Shown: positions 17,406 through 24,970 of the stretch, piece by piece | Layout: every line of letters begins with the position of its first letter | How positions within the stretch are numbered: position 1 is the stretch's first letter | From: Pseudomonadota bacterium | GTDB lineage: Bacteria > Pseudomonadota > Gammaproteobacteria > Steroidobacterales > Steroidobacteraceae | Assembly: GCA_016705325.1 (NCBI GenBank) | Contig: JADIYJ010000012.1 | Location: forward strand, 1 to 64,000 | Reading direction: 5' to 3' | DNA: 64,000 nt | Translations under genes and position numbers: made by a program | Notes under the pieces: model-generated | Seen by the model: the letters and a program-made list of their open reading frames with translations, nothing else | Database searches by the model: none | Told to the model about the DNA's origin: nothing

Positions 17406-17770
17406 GACTCGATCCGTTGCGTCCAGCCACCGGTCAACAGCGCGGCCAGCAACAGTCCTGCCGCGACGCCGGCGGTATTCGCCGCCATGTCGTAAACGTC
17501 GGCGGTGCGACCAGCCTGCATGAGGTACTGCCCGGCTTCCATCGCAGCCCCCAGGATCAGCAGCGTCACCGCAACCATCCACCAGCGTGGACGGGCAAAA
17601 AGACCCGTGAACCACACGGCGAGAAACAGGTAGGTGCCGAAATGCTCGACCTTGTCGAAGCCTTGCGGCACTTCCCCGCCGAGCGCGGTCTGCAGGCTGC
17701 CCCAGACGACGCCGAGGACGAGGACGACGCTCGCAGCGATCCAGAACGGTCGATAGCGGAGGTTGAGCAT
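17393..17770 (-). CDS. VanZ-family small membrane protein
   Basis: From ATG 17770 the product has 125 residues and three to four hydrophobic helices (WIAASVVLVLGVVWGSL, YLFLAVWFTGLF, WWMVAVTLLILGAAMEAGQY, GVAAGLLLAALLTGG). VanZ-family features are FDKVEHFGTYLFLA and DVYDMAANTAGVAAGL. The alternative TTG at 17818 overlaps the lolA stop as TTGA and would add 16 residues; both are plausible. VanZ homologues outside glycopeptide resistance have no settled function. It sits inside the lolA-rarA-serS run. Confidence 0.75.
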   Translation of the reverse strand: MLNLRYRPFWIAASVVLVLGVVWGSLQTALGGEVPQGFDKVEHFGTYLFLAVWFTGLFARPRWWMVAVTLLILGAAMEAGQYLMQAGRTADVYDMAANTAGVAAGLLLAALLTGGWTQRIESWLR

Positions 17771-17814
17771 CGGTATCCCGTCAGGCAGGCTGGCCACGCG
17801 GCGGCGTCCAGCCG

Positions 17815-18456
17815 TCAACGTGCTGCCGCCTCGCCAATCACGTCGGCACCGTCCGGCGGCACGAATCGGAACAGCGAATCGTCGAGCGCGGCGCCGCGCT
17901 TGACCCGCGAGAATTCGATGGTGGTGGTCTGCCGGAGCTTGTCGACCAGTTCCATCGCGACGAGTTCATTGCGACCGTCGAAGCCCAGGCTCACGCGCTC
18001 GAAATCCGAACCCTGCTGCTTCGGCGCCAGCCGGTACCACGTCAGGCCCTGCTGCTGTTCGACGGGTCCGGCCGTGAACGCGTCGCCGACCTTGCCGGAG
18101 CCCGACAGCAACATCGCGGGCGTGGCACCGAGCCCCTGCGCGAGCGTGCGCACGGTAACCTGCTCGAGATCGGGATCGTACAGCCAGAGCTTCCTGCCGT
18201 CGGCGACGATCGTCTGCGCGTACGGCTGCTGGTAGTCCCAGCGGAAGCGGTTCGGACGGGAAATCGACAGCGTGCCCGTCGCGCGCTCGGTGACCTGGCC
18301 CTGCTTGTCCTGCACGACCTGGACGAAGTCAGCCGTCAGCGTACTCAACCGGGCGAGGTATGCATCGACGCGCGCGATCGAGTCGGCCGCGAACCCTGCG
18401 ATCGGGACGAGCAGCAGCGTGAGCAACGCTGCAGCCCTCACCTGCGCGAGGATCAT
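17815..18456 (-). CDS. lolA: Outer-membrane lipoprotein carrier LolA
   Basis: The 213-residue periplasmic chaperone ferries lipoproteins from LolCDE to LolB. A signal peptide (about 1-23, ending GFAADS) is followed by the LolA beta-barrel pattern: LSTLTADFVQVVQDKQG, RPNRFRWDYQQPYAQTI, KLWLYDPDLEQVTV. It begins directly after ftsK (two bases apart), the conserved arrangement in gammaproteobacteria. Confidence 0.95.
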   Translation of the reverse strand: MILAQVRAAALLTLLLVPIAGFAADSIARVDAYLARLSTLTADFVQVVQDKQGQVTERATGTLSISRPNRFRWDYQQPYAQTIVADGRKLWLYDPDLEQVTVRTLAQGLGATPAMLLSGSGKVGDAFTAGPVEQQQGLTWYRLAPKQQGSDFERVSLGFDGRNELVAMELVDKLRQTTTIEFSRVKRGAALDDSLFRFVPPDGADVIGEAAAR

Positions 18457-18458
18457 GT

Positions 18459-20777
18459 TCAGTCGACCTCGGGCGGCGGCGGCGCCAGGACGTCACGAGA
18501 ACCGTTGGTGTTCAACGGTCCGACGAGACCCGCGGCCTCCATCGCCTCGATCATGCGGGCGGCACGGTTGTAGCCGATCTTGAGGCGCCGCTGCACGCCC
18601 GAGATCGAGGCCTTGCGGCTCTCGGTGACGATCCTGACCGCCTCGTCGTACAGCGCGTCCTGCTCGGCGTCGCCGCCTTCGCCGCCCTCGCCCTCCTCGC
18701 CCGGCAAGCCTGGGATCGGCAGCGACGGACCGTCGAGGATCTCGTCGATGTAGATCGGCGCCGAATGCGTGCGCAGCGACGACGCGACCTTGTGGACTTC
18801 CTGGTCGGACACGAACGCGCCGTGCACGCGCACCGGGTGCGAGGTGCCAGGCTGCAGGAACAGCATGTCGCCGTGACCGAGCAGGCTCTCGGCGCCGCTC
18901 TGGTCGAGAATCGTGCGCGAGTCGACCTTGGCCGACACCTGGAAGGCGATGCGCGTCGGGATGTTCGCCTTGATCAGGCCGGTGATCACGTCGACCGACG
19001 GCCGCTGCGTCGCGAGGATCAGGTGGATGCCGGAAGCGCGAGCCTTCTGCGCGAGGCGCGCGATCAGCTCCTCGACCTTCTTGCCGACGATCATCATCAT
19101 GTCGGCGAGTTCGTCGACGATCACGACGATGAACGGCAGCGGTTCGCAGAACGGCACGGTCGCCGGGTCGCCGCCCGGCGGCAACCGCTTCATTTCCAAC
19201 GGATCCTTGATCGGCGTGCCCGCGTCGGTCGCGTCCTTGACCTTGCGGTTGTAGCCCGCCAGGTTGCGCACGCCGGCGGCGGCCATCAGCTGATACCGCC
19301 GCTCCATCTCCGCGACGCACCAGCGCAGCGCGTTGGCCGCCTGCTTCATGTCGGTGACGACCGGCGCCAGCAGGTGCGGAATGCCCTCGTACACCGAGAG
19401 CTCGAGCATCTTCGGGTCGATCATGATCAGCCGCACGTGCTCGGGCGTCGACTTGTAGAGCAGCGACAGCACCATCGCGTTGACCGCGGTGGACTTGCCC
19501 GAACCCGTGGTGCCGCCGACCAGCAGGTGCGGCATGCGGCCGAGGTCGGCCACGACCGGGCTGCCGCCGATGTCCTTGCCGAGCACCAGCGCGATCGGCG
19601 AGGCCATTTCGTCGTAAGCCTTCGACTTGATGATCTCGCCGAGCGTGACCATCTCGCGCGTCTCGTTCGGGATCTCGAGGCCCATCGTCGACTTGCCCGG
19701 GATGATCTCGACGACACGCACGCTGATTGCTGAGAGAGCGCGCGCCAGGTCCTTCGCGAGGTTGGAGATCTGCGCCACTTTCACGCCCGGCGCCGGACGC
19801 AGCTCGAAACGCGTGATGACCGGGCCCGGATGCACCTCGACGACTTCGGCTTCGACGCCGAAATCGCGCAGCTTCAATTCGACCAGGCGCGACATGGCTT
19901 CGAGCGCTTCGGCGGAATAGCCGCCGACTCGCGCGGGCGGGTCGTCCAGCAGTGACAGCGCGGGCAATGCCGCGGCACCCGGCCGCTCGAACAGCGCCAC
20001 CTGCTTTTCCTTCTCGACACGCTCGCTCTTCTCGACCTTCGGCGCGGGCGACTCGATCTTCGGCGGCTTGCGCTCGGCGACTTTCTTCTGCTCTTCGCGC
20101 ACGACGACTTCGCGCGCCTGCCGCACTTCCTTGCCGATGCTCTGGTCGCGACGCTCGGACAGGCGCTCGCGCACGAACGAGAACCCATGCAGCACCAGGG
20201 TGCCGACCGCGTCCATGACGTTGAACCACGACAGGCCGGTGGCGAGCGAGACCGAACCGAGCCAGACCGCGAACAGCAGCAGTGTCGCGCCGAGGAAGCT
20301 CATCGAAGTGGCGAGGCCCTCGCCGAGCAGCGAGCCGACGACTCCGCCGGCCGTGTTGGGGAAGCCGGCACCGGAGAAGTGCAGCGTGGCAAGACCGCAG
20401 CTGCTCGCGAGCGCCAGGAAGAATCCCAGTCCGCGGAACGAGGCCGAGCGACGGTCGACCGGCTCGCGGCTGCCGCGCTCCCGGAAGAGGTGGTAGCCCG
20501 CAATGCCCAGCATGATCGGGAACAGGTAGGCCGGCAGGCCGAACAGCACGAAGAACAGGTCGGACAGCCAGGCGCCGAACGGGCCGATCAGGTTGGTGAC
20601 CGGGCCGGGCTGACCGGTCGAGGAAAAGGCGGGATCCGCGCGGTCGTAACTGACGAGCGAGGCAAACAGGATCAGTGCCAGCGCACCGAAGATCCAGAGC
20701 GCGCTCTCGCGCAGTCCGCGGGCCACGTGGGCCGCCTGGTCGCCGCCGTCGGCACGCTTTGCTTCCGCCTTAGCCAA
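18459..20777 (-). CDS. ftsK: DNA translocase FtsK
   Basis: The 772-residue protein pumps DNA at the division septum and activates dimer resolution at dif. It has four predicted membrane helices in residues about 25-190, a linker rich in Lys/Glu/Pro (about 205-270), and a RecA-like motor with Walker A GGTTGSGKST at 421-430. A C-terminal gamma winged helix that reads KOPS sites begins near residue 700 (SISGVQRRLKIGYNRAARMI). The linker is short compared with E. coli. The start codon is TTG at 20777; no in-frame ATG fits better. It faces away from trxB. Confidence 0.95.
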   Translation of the reverse strand: MAKAEAKRADGGDQAAHVARGLRESALWIFGALALILFASLVSYDRADPAFSSTGQPGPVTNLIGPFGAWLSDLFFVLFGLPAYLFPIMLGIAGYHLFRERGSREPVDRRSASFRGLGFFLALASSCGLATLHFSGAGFPNTAGGVVGSLLGEGLATSMSFLGATLLLFAVWLGSVSLATGLSWFNVMDAVGTLVLHGFSFVRERLSERRDQSIGKEVRQAREVVVREEQKKVAERKPPKIESPAPKVEKSERVEKEKQVALFERPGAAALPALSLLDDPPARVGGYSAEALEAMSRLVELKLRDFGVEAEVVEVHPGPVITRFELRPAPGVKVAQISNLAKDLARALSAISVRVVEIIPGKSTMGLEIPNETREMVTLGEIIKSKAYDEMASPIALVLGKDIGGSPVVADLGRMPHLLVGGTTGSGKSTAVNAMVLSLLYKSTPEHVRLIMIDPKMLELSVYEGIPHLLAPVVTDMKQAANALRWCVAEMERRYQLMAAAGVRNLAGYNRKVKDATDAGTPIKDPLEMKRLPPGGDPATVPFCEPLPFIVVIVDELADMMMIVGKKVEELIARLAQKARASGIHLILATQRPSVDVITGLIKANIPTRIAFQVSAKVDSRTILDQSGAESLLGHGDMLFLQPGTSHPVRVHGAFVSDQEVHKVASSLRTHSAPIYIDEILDGPSLPIPGLPGEEGEGGEGGDAEQDALYDEAVRIVTESRKASISGVQRRLKIGYNRAARMIEAMEAAGLVGPLNTNGSRDVLAPPPPEVD

Positions 20778-21047
20778 ATCTCATCACCTGATAGTTCAAG
20801 AGTCGCACGTAACCCGTTGGTTTACATAAGGCTACCGCCAATGGAGGCATGCCGCCACCCCGAAAACAGGGGAACCACCTATTTCAAAAAAATGGGGGGG
20901 CCCCCGCCTCACCCTGGGGAGGGAAGGTGGCGATTTTCGGAATGCGCATGGGCGCAGTACCTGCGGTGCTTTCCGTCGGTCGGTGAGAGGCTTACCATGC
21001 CGCGCCTTCGACGGCGCAATGCGCAATTTTCGCGCAAGGAATTATAC
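20778..21047. promoter_or_regulatory. Divergent ftsK/trxB intergenic region with a G7C5 tract
   Basis: This 270-base region must hold promoters for both ftsK and trxB, but I see no confident -35/-10 pair. It contains an A7-T-G7-C5 tract around 20885-20904. The tract is short but resembles in miniature the G-tracts elsewhere in the window. An AAGGA ribosome binding site precedes the trxB ATG. Confidence 0.4.
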
Positions 21048-22016
21048 ATGAGCGACCCACGCCACTCGCGGCTGATCATCCTGGGATCCGGTCCCGCCGG
21101 CTACTCAGCGGCAGTTTATGCAGCGCGGGCCAATCGCAAGCCGCTGCTGATCACGGGCATGGAACAGGGCGGCCAGCTCATGACGACGACCGAGGTCGAC
21201 AACTGGCCCGGCGACCCGCACGGCCTCACCGGCCCGGGCCTGATGGAACGCATGCGCGAGCACGCCGAGCGTTTCTACACCGAAATCCTGATGGACCACA
21301 TCAGCGAGGTGGACTTCAGCAAGCGCCCGCTGCTGTTGCGGGGCGATCGCGGCGATTACACCTGCGACGCGCTGATCGTCGCGACGGGTGCGAGCGCGCA
21401 GTACCTGGGCCTCGAGTCAGAGGAAAAGTTCAAGGGACGCGGCGTCTCCGCCTGCGCCACCTGCGACGGTTTCTTCTTCCGCGGCCAGCGTGTTGCAGTC
21501 GTCGGTGGCGGCAACACGGCCGTCGAAGAAGCGCTGTACCTGTCCAACATCGCGTCGCACGTCACGCTCATCCACCGCCGCGACACGCTGCGCTCCGAGA
21601 AGATCCTGCAGGACCACCTGTTCGAGCGGCAACGCGCGGGGGCGGTCGACATCGTCTGGAACCACACGGTCGACGAAGTGCTCGGCGACGAGTCGGGCGT
21701 CACGGGCGTGCGCGTCGCCGCCACCGACGGTTCGGGCATGCGCGACATCGCCGTTGCCGGCCTGTTCATTGCGGTCGGTCACCTGCCGAACACGCAGATC
21801 TTCGCGGGGCAGCTCGACATGAACGGCGGCTACATCGTGGTGAAGTCGGGGACGGCGGGTGGCGCGACGGCGACGAGCGTGCCAGGCGTCTTCGCCGCGG
21901 GCGACGTGGCCGATCACGTCTATCGCCAGGCGGTCACCTCGGCCGGCACCGGCTGCATGGCGGCGCTCGACGCGGACAAGTACCTGGACGCCGTGGATGC
22001 CGCTGCTGCCCACTGA
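21048..22016 (+). CDS. trxB: Thioredoxin reductase
   Basis: The 322-residue FAD/NADPH enzyme reduces thioredoxin. The N-terminal FAD motif is LIILGSGPAGYSAAVYAARA, the redox-active CATC is C136/C139, the NADPH motif is VAVVGGGNTAVEEALYLS, and the C-terminal FAD-binding GVFAAGDVADH is intact. ATG 21048 has an AAGGA box at a normal distance; the open frame further upstream lacks conserved sequence. It begins a probable operon with the FemAB-like gene, six bases on, and aat. Confidence 0.97.
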   Translation: MSDPRHSRLIILGSGPAGYSAAVYAARANRKPLLITGMEQGGQLMTTTEVDNWPGDPHGLTGPGLMERMREHAERFYTEILMDHISEVDFSKRPLLLRGDRGDYTCDALIVATGASAQYLGLESEEKFKGRGVSACATCDGFFFRGQRVAVVGGGNTAVEEALYLSNIASHVTLIHRRDTLRSEKILQDHLFERQRAGAVDIVWNHTVDEVLGDESGVTGVRVAATDGSGMRDIAVAGLFIAVGHLPNTQIFAGQLDMNGGYIVVKSGTAGGATATSVPGVFAAGDVADHVYRQAVTSAGTGCMAALDADKYLDAVDAAAAH

Positions 22017-22022
22017 CGCGCC

Positions 22023-23234
22023 GTGCCGCTGAAGGCCGCGGTCATTGGTCGCATCGCCGAGGTCGCCGCCCTCGACTGGGACGCGCTCGACCGGTCCGGC
22101 CACCCGTTCCTGAAGCACGCATTTCTCGATGCCCTCGAAGCCACCGGCTGCGTCGGTGCCGACTCGGGCTGGATTCCCGCGCACCTCGTGCTGCGGGACT
22201 CGCGCAGCGGCAAGCTCGTCGCTGCCGTGCCGCAGTACCTGAAGACCCACTCGTGGGGCGAGTTCGTGTTCGACTGGAGCTGGGCCCAGTCGTACCAGCG
22301 CTCGGGCCTCGAGTACTACCCGAAGCAGCTGTCGGCGATTCCGTTCACGCCGGTGACGGGGCCACGTCTACTGCTGTCCGGCGCTGACGACGCGCAGGTG
22401 GAACTGCGCGAGCAGCTGGCCGCCCTGCTGCTCGAGTCGGCGCGACACGCGGCCGCTTCGGGCGCGCACGTCAACTTCACGCTCGACCAGGACCAGGCGG
22501 TGCTCGAGCGCGCGGGATTCATGCGCCGGCACGATTGCCGCTTTCTCTGGCACAACCGCGGCTATCGCAGCTTCGACGATTTCCTCGCGACGTTTCGCGC
22601 CGACAAGCGCAAGAAGGCCAAGCGCGAACGGCGCAAGGTCGCGGAGTCCGGCATTGCATTCCGGTCGCTGGCCGGCGAAGACATCGACGCCGGCCTGTGG
22701 CACACGATCTTCGGCTTCTCCGAGCGCACGTTCCTGCGCCATGGCAACGGGCACTACCTCAACGTCGAGTTCCTGCTGCGGGTCTCGGCGGCACTGCCGG
22801 GTTCGGTCGTCGTGAAAGTCGCCGAACGTGCCGGCACGCCGGTTGCAGCCGCCATCTTTTTCGCAGGTGGCGGCTGGCTCTATGGCCGCTACTGGGGCTC
22901 GGCGGTGCAGGAGGATTCGCTGCACTTCGAAGCCTGCTACTACCAGGGCATCGAGCACTGCATCGAACACGGCCTGCAGTTCTTCGACCCGGGAACCCAG
23001 GGTGAACACAAGCTCGCGCGCGGCTTCGAGCCGACGCGCACGACGTCGGCGCACTGGCTCGAGCACGCCGGCTTTCGCAACGCAGTCGCGCGCTATCTCG
23101 AGCGCGAGCGGGCGGCCGTCGACGATTACATCGAAGCTGCCCGCCAGCACGTGCCTTTCCAGCGCGCAACGGCGGCGACGCCAGATCCGATGAGTGACGC
23201 GACTGCGGCGGGCGCGGATCCCGCAACGCCATGA
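22023..23234 (+). CDS. FemAB/GNAT-like (DUF482) acyltransferase family protein
   Basis: The 403-residue protein starts with GTG 22023, six bases after trxB. It matches the peptidogalycan-biosynthesis/DUF482 family of fused GNAT-like proteins: GHPFLKHAFLDALEATGC, FDWSWAQSYQRSGLEYYPK, then KRKKAKRERRKV and FEACYYQGIEHCIEHGLQFF. The family is often encoded near aat or clpA in proteobacteria, but its substrate is not established. The stop overlaps the aat start by four bases (ATGA), implying coupled translation. Confidence 0.8.
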   Translation: MPLKAAVIGRIAEVAALDWDALDRSGHPFLKHAFLDALEATGCVGADSGWIPAHLVLRDSRSGKLVAAVPQYLKTHSWGEFVFDWSWAQSYQRSGLEYYPKQLSAIPFTPVTGPRLLLSGADDAQVELREQLAALLLESARHAAASGAHVNFTLDQDQAVLERAGFMRRHDCRFLWHNRGYRSFDDFLATFRADKRKKAKRERRKVAESGIAFRSLAGEDIDAGLWHTIFGFSERTFLRHGNGHYLNVEFLLRVSAALPGSVVVKVAERAGTPVAAAIFFAGGGWLYGRYWGSAVQEDSLHFEACYYQGIEHCIEHGLQFFDPGTQGEHKLARGFEPTRTTSAHWLEHAGFRNAVARYLERERAAVDDYIEAARQHVPFQRATAATPDPMSDATAAGADPATP

Positions 23235-23929
23235 TTCCCTGGCTCAAACCGACCGACCCGCCCGAAGCCTTTCCGCCGGTCACGAGCGCGCTGACCGATC
23301 CCGACGGCCTGCTCTGCGTCGGCGGCGACCTGCGCCCGCAACGACTGCTGGCGGCCTATCGCCGCGGCATCTTTCCCTGGTACTCCGAGGGCCAGCCCAT
23401 CCTGTGGTGGTCACCCGATCCGCGCATGGTGCTGTTCCCCGACGAGTTCAAGGTCGCGCGGAGCCTCGGCAAGGTCTTACGCAACCGCGGGTTCCGCGTC
23501 ACGTTCGACACCTGCTTCGACTCGGTGACCGCGCAGTGTGCCGGCAGCGGCACCCGCTCGCGCGAAGGCACGTGGATTTCGCCCGCGATGCGGGCCGCAT
23601 ACGGCGAACTGCGCCGACTCGGGCACGCGCACTCGGTCGAAGCCTGGCTCGACGAACGTCTCGTCGGCGGCCTGTACGGACTGCTGCTCGGCCGGATCTT
23701 TTTCGGCGAGTCGATGTTCAGCACCGTGACCGACGCCAGCAAGGTTGCGCTGCACGGACTCGTGCATTGGTTGCGGCAGCGCAACGTGGCGTTGATCGAC
23801 TGCCAGGTCGCCAGCGAACACCTGTTCACGCTCGGCGCGCGGCTGATTCCGCGCGCCGACTTCATCGCGCAACTCGAACGCGGGATTCCGGCCCACGCTC
23901 CGGACACCTCCAGCGGCGAAGTGCGCTGA
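23231..23929 (+). CDS. aat: Leucyl/phenylalanyl-tRNA--protein transferase
   Basis: The 232-residue enzyme adds Leu or Phe from tRNA to proteins with N-terminal Arg or Lys, making them ClpAP substrates through ClpS. Family signatures are present: PDGLLCVGGDLRPQRLLAAY, RRGIFPWYSEGQPILWWSPD, SVEAWLDERLVGGLYGL, GRIFFGESMFS, and LIDCQVASEHLFTLGA. The start is ATG 23231, overlapping the preceding gene. Its nearness to clpS and clpA fits the N-degron pathway. Confidence 0.97.
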   Translation: MIPWLKPTDPPEAFPPVTSALTDPDGLLCVGGDLRPQRLLAAYRRGIFPWYSEGQPILWWSPDPRMVLFPDEFKVARSLGKVLRNRGFRVTFDTCFDSVTAQCAGSGTRSREGTWISPAMRAAYGELRRLGHAHSVEAWLDERLVGGLYGLLLGRIFFGESMFSTVTDASKVALHGLVHWLRQRNVALIDCQVASEHLFTLGARLIPRADFIAQLERGIPAHAPDTSSGEVR

Positions 23930-24024
23930 CGCAGCGCCTGGCCGGCCGCGATTCGGCGCGTCCCGGGTCGACGTGCCACCCGTTCACGCGACGTCGCAAT
24001 CGCCGCCACAGGGGCGGGTTCGCA

Positions 24025-24053
24025 TTGCTTTCAAACGGGCCTTTATGCAGAAT
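24025..24053 (+). promoter_or_regulatory. Candidate promoter upstream of infA
   Basis: TTGCTT at 24025-24030 and CAGAAT at 24048-24053 have 17-base spacing and lie 33 bases before the infA ATG. The -10 is imperfect. A separate promoter is plausible because infA lies 156 bases after aat. Confidence 0.35.
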
Positions 24054-24085
24054 TCGCGCGACTTTTGCGGTGCTTGAGAAGGTGC

Positions 24086-24304
24086 ATGTCGAAGGAAGAG
24101 GCGATCCAGATGGAAGGCCGCGTGGTCGAAACGCTGCCCAACACGACGTTCCGCGTGCAACTGCAGAACGGTCATCTCGTGACGGCTCACATCTCCGGCA
24201 AGATGCGCAAGAACTACATCCGCATCCTGACGGGCGACACCGTCACCGTCGAAATGACGCCGTATGACCTGACCAAGGGTCGAATCGTCTATCGCGGTCG
24301 CTGA
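24086..24304 (+). CDS. infA: Translation initiation factor IF-1
   Basis: The 72-residue OB-fold protein binds the ribosomal A site during initiation. It starts MSKEEAIQMEGRVVETLPNT and ends GRIVYRGR, with the expected KMRKNYIRILTGD core. Length is standard. It converges with clpA across a 666-base spacer carrying hairpins. Confidence 0.97.
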   Translation: MSKEEAIQMEGRVVETLPNTTFRVQLQNGHLVTAHISGKMRKNYIRILTGDTVTVEMTPYDLTKGRIVYRGR

Positions 24305-24354
24305 GCGTCCTGCGGCACCCGTCCGGTCGTGCGCCGGCGGGTCGTTGGGTTGCT

Positions 24355-24377
24355 GAAAGCCGGCTTTGCCGGCTTTC
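24355..24377 (+). terminator. infA terminator
   Basis: Perfect ten-base arms GAAAGCCGGC and GCCGGCTTTC around a TTT loop are followed by GTTTC, 50 bases after the infA stop. It is the best intrinsic-type terminator in the window. Confidence 0.7.
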
Positions 24378-24420
24378 GTTTCTGGCCCGAACGAGGACGA
24401 GCAGGAGCCCGGACGTGAAG

Positions 24421-24486
24421 GGCCTCCGGTTCAGAGTCTGGCGAGCGGAAAGGCAGGCACGCTCGCCAGACTCTGAACCGGAAGCC
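24421..24486 (+). repeat. Conserved-loop hairpin, copy A, 3' of infA
   Basis: Perfect 22-base arms at 24426-24447 and 24460-24481 extend to 27 bases with one mismatch. They flank a 12-base loop GAAAGGCAGGCA. The inner stem GGCGAGCG/CGCTCGCC and the loop are shared with copy B; the outer stem sequence is unique to this copy. The loop reads in the sense direction of infA, about 120 bases after its stop. Confidence 0.8.
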
Positions 24487-24770
24487 AGCCCTGACGGCCC
24501 GCGCCTGAGCGTCACGTCGGGCCAGAACGAACAGCGGCAATAGCGGATGTGCTTTTCAGGCCCGACGATCCGCACGGCGCACGCAGCCGGTCGGGTGCGG
24601 AGGCCCTCAGCGTCGGGTGGGGGTGCGCACTGCGACGAGCCAGCAGGACGCTGATTTGGGTGCGCAGGCTCAGGCCGCCCTGCCCTCGATGACGGTGCTG
24701 CAGTCGATCACGCACGCAGTGAGTCCGCACGCTACTCGAGGACCTTCCCCAAGTCTGCGTGCGCCGTGCG

Positions 24771-24797
24771 ACCTTTTCCGCCTCCGCGGAAAAAGGT
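24771..24797 (-). terminator. Hairpin 3' of clpA
   Basis: Arms ACCTTTTCCGC and GCGGAAAAAGGT, with one bulged base, surround a short loop about 175 bases after the clpA stop in the minus direction. A T-run is inside the stem rather than after it, so its role as terminator is tentative. Confidence 0.3.
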
Positions 24798-24814
24798 GCC
24801 CAGGCGCGTGCTGT

Positions 24815-24894
24815 CATGCCTGCGGTCCGGTTCTCTTTCCGGCGAGCGTGTCTGCCTTTCCGCTCGCCGGAAAGAACACCGGACCGCAGGCATG
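24815..24894 (-). repeat. Conserved-loop hairpin, copy B, 3' of clpA
   Basis: Arms of 34 bases at 24815-24848 and 24861-24894 match at 32 positions and flank a 12-base loop that on the minus strand reads GAAAGGCAGACA, one base different from copy A. The outer stem differs wholly from copy A. The loop is in the sense direction of clpA, 76 bases after its stop. Confidence 0.8.
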
Positions 24895-24970
24895 GACCGT
24901 CACCGCCCTTCGGGCAACCTCCCCGCTGCAGCGGGCGAGGTGAGATGCGACGCACACGCCACCGGGCAGG

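Larger units (their letters stand above)
24305..24970. other. Convergent infA/clpA spacer without genes
   Basis: The 666-base spacer has no supportable gene. From left to right it holds a stem-loop after infA, a conserved-loop hairpin in plus orientation, a second stem-loop, a conserved-loop hairpin in minus orientation, and a short imperfect palindrome (CCTCCCCGC/GCGGGCGAGG) near 24920. Short open frames here are low-complexity products of the hairpins. Confidence 0.7.

Noticed and set aside
18765..19733. Open frame antisense to ftsK
   Set aside because: It has no conserved motifs; codon third positions fit ftsK on the minus strand.
24421..24894. Insertion sequence or MITE ends
   Set aside because: No transposase or target duplications are seen, and stems differ between copies, unlike terminal repeats of one element.
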